A DNA stretch of 10,104 bases from Planctomycetota bacterium (GTDB lineage Bacteria > Planctomycetota > Planctomycetia > Planctomycetales > Planctomycetaceae), in the NCBI GenBank assembly GCA_024278285.1, contig JAJRTM010000102.1:1-10104 (forward strand), read 5' to 3'. The notes beneath the pieces were generated by a model. The model had not been told where the DNA came from, did no database searches, and saw only the letters and a list, made by a program, of their open reading frames with translations. Within the stretch, counting starts at the first letter, position 1. Each line of letters opens with the position of its first letter. The position numbers and the translations under genes were made by a program. This document shows positions 5,084-10,104 of this stretch, one piece after another.

Positions 5084-7822
5084 ATGGAAGACGATATTCT
5101 TCAGGGATTTCTCGAAGAGAGCTGGGAAAATCTCAGCCAACTTGATTCCGATATAGTTGCCTTTGAAAAGGATACGGAGAATGATGATCTGTTAGCGAGT
5201 ATATTTCGCACGATCCATACGATTAAGGGAACCTGTGGATTTATCGGGTTGACGCGCATTGGTTCGGTTTCTCATGCGACCGAAAATGTGCTGGGTAAAA
5301 TGCGGGATCGTTCTATCGAGCGAACCACCGATGGTATCTCCCTTGTGCTGGAAGGGATTGACGGCATCAAAGAGTTGATGCAGGGTCTTGAATCAAATGG
5401 GGAAGAACCCAATGTTGACCATAAAGAGCTGATCGGTAATTTAGAACAGGTCGCCGAAGGTAAGGATGCAAGCGAGTTTGTCGGAAACGCCAGCCAGCAG
5501 GAAGCGAATGCAACTGCTCAGGCGGGTGGCAAAGCAGTAGCGGGAATCGATACTGCCACCTTGATGACGGAGTCAGGTGATGTCGATTTTGATGAACTTG
5601 ACAAAGCGATCAACGAGGCGGCTGCTCGACATCGCGAGAAACTAGCTGAACAGAAAAAACAGGAAAAGGAAGAAGCAAAGTCGCCGAGCACTGCGGCTGC
5701 TGCGGCTAATGAAAAACCGACGAAAAAAGTCGTGACCAGAAAGGCTGCTCCTGTAGAAGTCGATGCCCAGCCGAGCAAAAAAAAGACCGTTGCGGATTTA
5801 TCAATTCGTGTGAACGTAAACGTGTTGGATCGTTTGATGAATCTGGTTGGCGAGCTTGTTCTTGCCCGGAATCAATTGATACAACTTTCTCGTGACGATG
5901 AAGAATCAAGATATTCTGCTCCGATTACTCATCTGGATCGCGTTACTTCTGACTTGCAGGAAGGCGTGATGAAAACCCGTATGCAGCCGATCGGAAATGC
6001 CTGGAGCAAGCTCCCAAGGCTTGTTCGCGATTTGGCTCGCATTACCGAAAAGCAAATCGAACTGGAAATGGACGGTGCAGATACCGAACTGGATCGCACG
6101 GTGCTGGATGCGATTAAAGATCCGCTCACGCACATGGTGCGTAACTCAGCCGATCACGGAGTTGAAACAACTGCCGAGCGGCTTGCTGCCGGGAAATCTG
6201 AAAAAGGAACCATTCATCTCGATGCTTACCATGAAGGTGGTCACGTCATCATTTGCATTGAAGATGACGGGGCGGGTATTAACGCCGAACGTGTCCTGAA
6301 TAAAGCGATTTCCAATGGACTGGTCAGCGAGGCCGATGCTGCTAATTTGAGTGATTACGATATTCATCAATTTATATTCCATCCGGGGCTTTCCACTGCT
6401 GAAAAAGTGAGTTCCGTTTCCGGGCGTGGTGTTGGGATGGATGTTGTGCGTACCGAAATTGAACGGATCGGCGGCACCGTCGATCTGCTTTCCAAGGAAG
6501 GTCAGGGAACAACTGTTCGCATTAAAATCCCATTGACACTGGCGATTATTTCGGCACTCGTTGTTAAAGCGGGTGACCAATCGTTTGCCATTCCACAATT
6601 GGGAGTTGTCGAACTGGTCCGACTGGCTGCGGATCAACGTTCTCGTATCGAACGAGTGCACGACAAGCAAGTTTTCCGTTTGCGGGACCGTTTGCTACCG
6701 CTTGTCGAACTAACGGATGTGTTACAAGTTGAACCTTCCACTGACGAAAAAGATATTGATGTCAACATTGTTGTTGTGCAAGTTGGCGAAGAACAGTTTG
6801 GGCTTGTTGTCGATGAAGTCTTTGATACCGAAGAAATCGTCGTTAAGCCGGTTGGTCTGCTGATGAAGGATATCGCCATTTATCAGGGAACAACCATTCT
6901 TGGTGATGGGCGAGTGATTATGATTCTGGATGTCACCGGAATTGCATCAGACTTCAACGCTTTGAGTGCAACAAGTGTAAATCGAGATGCTCATACCGAG
7001 GATGAAAAACAGAAAGCTCAGGGACATACGAGCCTGTTGGTGTTCGATGCCGGGAACGAAACAATGATGGCTGTTCCGCTGGCTCTCGTTTCACGATTAG
7101 AAGAATTCTCGCGAGATAAGATCGAAGAGAGTAGTAACGGACCGATCATTCAATACCGCGATTGCCTGCTTCCGTTGCAGTCGATCTCTGGAAGCTTTGA
7201 CAGTTCTCAAACTGCTCCACAACCGGTCATTGTTTTTTCCGACGGGCAAAAGTCGATGGGGCTGATGGTGGATGGCATCAATGATGTTGTCGAAGAACAT
7301 CTAACAATTCAGGTGCAATCCAACAGGCCGGGGGTACTTGGAACAGCCGTGATTAACGGAAAAGCGACCGAAGTGATCGATACACAGCACTATGTTGAGC
7401 AGGCCGATCCTGAATGGTTCCAGAACAAAGGGACATCTCACTTACGAGTGCTCATTGTCAACAGTTCCAACTTCTTCAGGCAAATGCTCACCACATCGTT
7501 ACGGGCCGAAAAGTTTCAAACAGAAGATGTCGGAATCGCCTCAGACGCATTGAGCCTGCTGGAAAACGACCCCAAATACGATGCCATTATTGTTGATTTC
7601 GATGACGATGCAGAAGATTTGACACAGTGGGTTCATAGTCAAAAACAAACAAGTGGAATTCCAGTGATCGGGCTTTGCTCCCGATTGACGCCACCCATTC
7701 AGCAACGAGCAGATGAATCTGGTTGCAATACGTTACTGGAAAAGCTGGATATTTCTGCCCTGTCGCGTGAAATCCAAAACTTGTGTAACCAGAGAGAATG
7801 GAATCAGGGGGTCTCCGCATGA
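5084..7822 (+). CDS. cheA: Chemotaxis histidine kinase CheA with two CheW-like domains and a receiver-like tail
   Basis: A 912-residue cytoplasmic kinase that passes phosphate from ATP to response regulators in response to chemoreceptors. Domains in order: HPt (about 1-125) with phospho-acceptor His45 in IHTIKGT; a charged Ala/Lys/Glu linker (about 130-235) where no CheY-binding P2 domain is recognisable; dimerisation helices (240-300); ATPase with the N box ([14 protein letters not shown], 346-359), G1 (DDGAGI, 394-399), F box (FHPGLST, 432-438), G2 (GRGVGMD, 447-453) and GT box (GQGTTVRI); CheW-like domain one (about 485-625) and two (about 645-780); then a receiver-like domain (787-905). 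In that tail the acidic pair is replaced by Asn793-Ser794, Asp838 and Lys887 remain, and Cys865 stands where Thr/Ser is usual, so it is probably not a normal phosphate acceptor. All kinase motifs are intact. The start fits the family's MEDDIL-type N-terminus. cheW overlaps its stop. Confidence 0.97.
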   Translation: MEDDILQGFLEESWENLSQLDSDIVAFEKDTENDDLLASIFRTIHTIKGTCGFIGLTRIGSVSHATENVLGKMRDRSIERTTDGISLVLEGIDGIKELMQGLESNGEEPNVDHKELIGNLEQVAEGKDASEFVGNASQQEANATAQAGGKAVAGIDTATLMTESGDVDFDELDKAINEAAARHREKLAEQKKQEKEEAKSPSTAAAAANEKPTKKVVTRKAAPVEVDAQPSKKKTVADLSIRVNVNVLDRLMNLVGELVLARNQLIQLSRDDEESRYSAPITHLDRVTSDLQEGVMKTRMQPIGNAWSKLPRLVRDLARITEKQIELEMDGADTELDRTVLDAIKDPLTHMVRNSADHGVETTAERLAAGKSEKGTIHLDAYHEGGHVIICIEDDGAGINAERVLNKAISNGLVSEADAANLSDYDIHQFIFHPGLSTAEKVSSVSGRGVGMDVVRTEIERIGGTVDLLSKEGQGTTVRIKIPLTLAIISALVVKAGDQSFAIPQLGVVELVRLAADQRSRIERVHDKQVFRLRDRLLPLVELTDVLQVEPSTDEKDIDVNIVVVQVGEEQFGLVVDEVFDTEEIVVKPVGLLMKDIAIYQGTTILGDGRVIMILDVTGIASDFNALSATSVNRDAHTEDEKQKAQGHTSLLVFDAGNETMMAVPLALVSRLEEFSRDKIEESSNGPIIQYRDCLLPLQSISGSFDSSQTAPQPVIVFSDGQKSMGLMVDGINDVVEEHLTIQVQSNRPGVLGTAVINGKATEVIDTQHYVEQADPEWFQNKGTSHLRVLIVNSSNFFRQMLTTSLRAEKFQTEDVGIASDALSLLENDPKYDAIIVDFDDDAEDLTQWVHSQKQTSGIPVIGLCSRLTPPIQQRADESGCNTLLEKLDISALSREIQNLCNQREWNQGVSA
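7806..7811 (+). promoter_or_regulatory. Ribosome binding site of cheW inside cheA
   Basis: AGGGGG ends seven bases before the ATG at 7819 and lies within the last codons of cheA. It favours 7819 over the in-frame ATG at 7798, which would add seven residues and has no such site at a suitable distance. Confidence 0.65.
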
Positions 7823-8265
7823 TCGCAACCAGTCAACAAGCAGAACAATACGTTTCTTTTTGGGTCGATGGACAACTCCTGGGAGTACCCGTGAGTGCCG
7901 TTCAGGAAGTGCTCAATTCACAGAATATTGCCCGCACACCTCGATCAAAACCGGAAATCGCAGGTCTACTAAACCTGCGAGGCCAAATTGTTACCGCAGT
8001 CGATTTACGAATGAGTCTCGGTTTACCTCCGCTGGAGGAAGGAAAATCGAGCATGTATGTTGTTCTGCGGTTTCGTGGAGAGTCTTTCAGTTTATTGGTC
8101 GATGAAGTGGGCGATGTGTTTGATGTCTCCAAAGAAAGTATTTTACCTGTTCCTCGCACATTGAATGCCCACTGGTTGAAAGTAACCACCGGGGTCGTGC
8201 GTCAGGAAAGCTGCCTGTTTATCATTCTTGATGTCGCGACCGTTTTGAGGCTTCCTGCCTCCTAA
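7819..8265 (+). CDS. cheW: Chemotaxis coupling protein CheW
   Basis: A 148-residue protein consisting of a single CheW domain, the adaptor that links chemoreceptor tips to the CheA regulatory domain in the cytoplasmic array. Recognisable positions are the opening strand [21 protein letters not shown] (split 10-15 and 17-30), [16 protein letters not shown] (49-64) with the conserved NLRG turn, [10 protein letters not shown] (91-100), and the closing CLFIILDV (132-139). The start at 7819 overlaps the cheA stop in ATGA (7819-7822), a classical arrangement for translational coupling and equal dosage. The length is normal for the family and nothing appears missing. The next gene, a probable receptor, begins 66 bases downstream, so kinase, adaptor and receptor are encoded together. 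Confidence 0.96.
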   Translation: MIATSQQAEQYVSFWVDGQLLGVPVSAVQEVLNSQNIARTPRSKPEIAGLLNLRGQIVTAVDLRMSLGLPPLEEGKSSMYVVLRFRGESFSLLVDEVGDVFDVSKESILPVPRTLNAHWLKVTTGVVRQESCLFIILDVATVLRLPAS

Positions 8266-8317
8266 GGTCATTCATTACTCACAAGTTTCATTATTTCGAA
8301 CAGAAGAAGTTTATCAA

Positions 8318-8324
8318 GAGGGGG
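8318..8324 (+). promoter_or_regulatory. Ribosome binding site deciding the GTG start of the globin-PAS gene
   Basis: GAGGGGG ends seven bases before the GTG at 8332. No in-frame ATG exists between the cheW stop and the globin domain, so this site fixes the GTG as the start. Confidence 0.75.
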
Positions 8325-8331
8325 CTATTTC

Positions 8332-10104
8332 GTGTCATTGAATGTTCCATTACTACGATCATCATTTGATCTCGTAACGCCCCAGGCCGATTTACTGGCC
8401 AAGACGTTTTACGAAACGATGTTCGAAAATTATCCCGATATTCAATCGCTGTTCGAAAATGTGGATGCGGAAGATCAGCAGCGCAAACTGATTCAATCGC
8501 TGGTAGTGATTGTGAAATCCCTTGAGCAACCTGAAAAGCTCAGTTCCTTCCTGAAAGAACTTGGGGCACGTCATCTGGATTATCAGGTTTCGAGTGTTCA
8601 TTATCCCATCGTACAGGAATCGTTATTGATCGCGTTGGAAAAGATCGCTGGTGATGCCTGGAATGAAGAGATTTTTGATGCCTGGAACGAAGCACTCGAA
8701 GCAATTTCTGCGATTATGATTGAAGGGGCTTCTGAAGCACTTTCATCAAAAGACTCACAATCAACGGGGCCTCCAGTTCAGGCCGCTGAAGACTTTGACG
8801 ACGAGATGATCGCGGAAAACACAGAGTTACTTTATAAAGAAAAATTCGTACAGGAACAGGTGGAAGTGGCAGCGACACAAAATGTTTCTGAAGCGAACCA
8901 CGCAGAAAACACGGACCTTCTTTCTGCCTCATTAACCGAATCAGATACGGACGATTTTAACCCTCAAACCCCGGCGAACTTAGACGCCACACAGGAGACA
9001 CACGACATGGCTATCGACTCAGTTCAACCGGAAACCGTAAACGAAACAAACGCAGGATCGATTTATTATTCGATGTTGGAAGATATTCCGAACAACGTAA
9101 TAATGACCGATCTCGACCTGAAAATTACGTATCTTAATAAATCTTCCGAAGAGCAATTGAAGAAGCTAGGCCAATACCTTTCCGTTCCCGTTGATCAACT
9201 TGTAGGGGCGAATATTGATGTCTTCTACCAAAATCCTGCTTACCAACGGACGTTAAGCAACCCCAGCAGTTTGCCTGATCAGGTTCAAGTTGAGATCGGA
9301 CCAGAAACGATACAGCTGCTGGCTACCGCAGTTCATGATGATCAAGGTAAATTTATCGGGCCAATGATTACGTGGTCTGTCGTGACTGAGCAGTTAAAAG
9401 TTGAAGAGCAAAATAATGATTCTTCTTCTCAGATTCAGGCTGTTAGCAAAGTGATGGCTGTTATCGAATTTGAGTTGGATGGTACAGTTATCACAGCCAA
9501 CGAAAATTTCCTGAACACTTTGGGTTATACGCTGGAAGAGATCCAAGGACGACATCATAGTATGTTCGTTGAGGAGAAATACGCTGCAACTGCAGAATAT
9601 ACCGATTTTTGGAAAAAATTGAACCGTGGAGAGTATGCCTCCAGAGAGTTTCTGCGTATAGGAAAAGGTGGTAAAGAAGTCTGGATTCAAGCCTCTTACA
9701 ATCCCATTATGGATTCCAATGGGAAGCCATATAAAGTCGTCAAGTTCGCAACTGATATCACAGAGCAAGTGAATAACAGAAAACTTGAATACATGATGTC
9801 AAATATTCCGATCAACGTGATGATGACCAATCGTGACCTGGAGTTGGTCTATATCAACGAAGCTTCGATCACTACGCTCAAATCAATCCAGCACTTGTTG
9901 CCGATTCCCGTAGATGAAATGGTCGGGCAAAAAATTGATATCTTCCACAAAGTTCCGGAAGTCCAACGCAAACTACTTGCCGATCCCAGAAACTTGCCTC
10001 ATTCAACAAAAATCGTTTTGGGAGATCAGCACTTAAGCCTGCTTGTTTCCGCAGTGATGGATAAAGAGGGTAACTACGTTGGCCCCATGGCAACCTGGTC
10101 CGTC
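8332..10104 (+). CDS. Globin-PAS-PAS-PAS sensor, probable heme-based chemoreceptor (C-terminus beyond window)
   Basis: Open for 591 codons to the window edge. Residues 4-135 are a bacterial-haemoglobin-type globin: Tyr27 (B10) in FYETMFENYP, Phe41 (CD1), Gln50 or Gln49 (E7), proximal His81 (F8) in GARHLDYQV, then VHYPIV (89-94). This is the Vitreoscilla/flavohaemoglobin pattern, so heme and O2 or NO binding are expected. Residues 135-240 are an acidic low-complexity linker. PAS1 (244-356) and PAS3 (486 to the end) share the motif order IP-NV-MT, PVD, VG-ID-F, QR, LP, GPM-TWSV; PAS2 (372-483) is a different, redox-type PAS ending in DITEQV. No membrane span is visible, so it should be cytoplasmic. 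Domains like PAS1/PAS3 commonly precede methyl-accepting domains; that and the cheA-cheW context make a chemoreceptor likely, with a histidine kinase or other output the alternative. The start is GTG with a strong ribosome binding site. Confidence 0.88.
   Translation, partial: MSLNVPLLRSSFDLVTPQADLLAKTFYETMFENYPDIQSLFENVDAEDQQRKLIQSLVVIVKSLEQPEKLSSFLKELGARHLDYQVSSVHYPIVQESLLIALEKIAGDAWNEEIFDAWNEALEAISAIMIEGASEALSSKDSQSTGPPVQAAEDFDDEMIAENTELLYKEKFVQEQVEVAATQNVSEANHAENTDLLSASLTESDTDDFNPQTPANLDATQETHDMAIDSVQPETVNETNAGSIYYSMLEDIPNNVIMTDLDLKITYLNKSSEEQLKKLGQYLSVPVDQLVGANIDVFYQNPAYQRTLSNPSSLPDQVQVEIGPETIQLLATAVHDDQGKFIGPMITWSVVTEQLKVEEQNNDSSSQIQAVSKVMAVIEFELDGTVITANENFLNTLGYTLEEIQGRHHSMFVEEKYAATAEYTDFWKKLNRGEYASREFLRIGKGGKEVWIQASYNPIMDSNGKPYKVVKFATDITEQVNNRKLEYMMSNIPINVMMTNRDLELVYINEASITTLKSIQHLLPIPVDEMVGQKIDIFHKVPEVQRKLLADPRNLPHSTKIVLGDQHLSLLVSAVMDKEGNYVGPMATWSV

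Noticed and set aside
5997..6670. Open frames of 100 and 174 codons within cheA on either strand
   Set aside because: They lie inside the conserved ATPase and regulatory domains of CheA and have no recognisable content.
7798..7818. Upstream ATG for cheW at 7798
   Set aside because: It would add seven residues with no suitable ribosome binding site, whereas 7819 has AGGGGG at seven bases and the ATGA overlap.

Overview
The window looks like a chromosomal segment of a planctomycete (phylum Planctomycetota). The grounds are family-level: a FAD:protein FMN transferase start with an RRxFL motif but no hydrophobic stretch after it, large secreted alpha/beta hydrolases of a planctomycete type, a multi-domain CheA with an extra CheW domain, loose gene packing, and palindromic intergenic repeats. 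No rRNA or marker gene is present, so the species is not determined.

Left half (1-3159, minus strand): reading in the direction of transcription there is a secreted alpha/beta hydrolase (3159-1096), a short-chain dehydrogenase 11 bases behind it (1084-359), and then, across a 114-base gap holding a double-hairpin inverted repeat (276-339), the first 81 codons of an ApbE-type FMN transferase that runs off the left edge (244-1). The hydrolase and dehydrogenase are probably co-transcribed.

Middle (3160-5083): a 532-base divergent intergenic region contains a 158-base, strongly structured inverted repeat (3238-3395). Its two 65-base arms differ mostly in small internal hairpins, and the base pairing of those hairpins is kept. 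Then comes a plus-strand gene for an exported protein of unknown function (3692-4735), closed by a clear intrinsic terminator (4766-4801). The next 280 bases lead to the chemotaxis genes and hold short repeats and a palindrome.

Right half (5084-10104, plus strand): a chemotaxis operon. cheA encodes a kinase with HPt, dimerisation, ATPase, two CheW-like domains and a C-terminal receiver-like domain lacking the acidic pair. cheW overlaps it by the ATGA tetranucleotide. After 66 bases comes a GTG-started gene, open to the window end, for a sensor with an N-terminal globin (proximal His, B10 Tyr, CD1 Phe and E7 Gln candidates all present), an acidic linker and three PAS domains, the first and third being duplicates. 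No membrane segment is visible. The simplest reading is a soluble, heme-based oxygen or NO chemoreceptor signalling through the adjacent CheW to CheA. The methyl-accepting signalling domain that would prove this lies beyond the right edge.

Most noteworthy are the globin-PAS receptor beside its kinase, the degenerate receiver on CheA, and the two repeat elements whose internal hairpins show compensated base changes.
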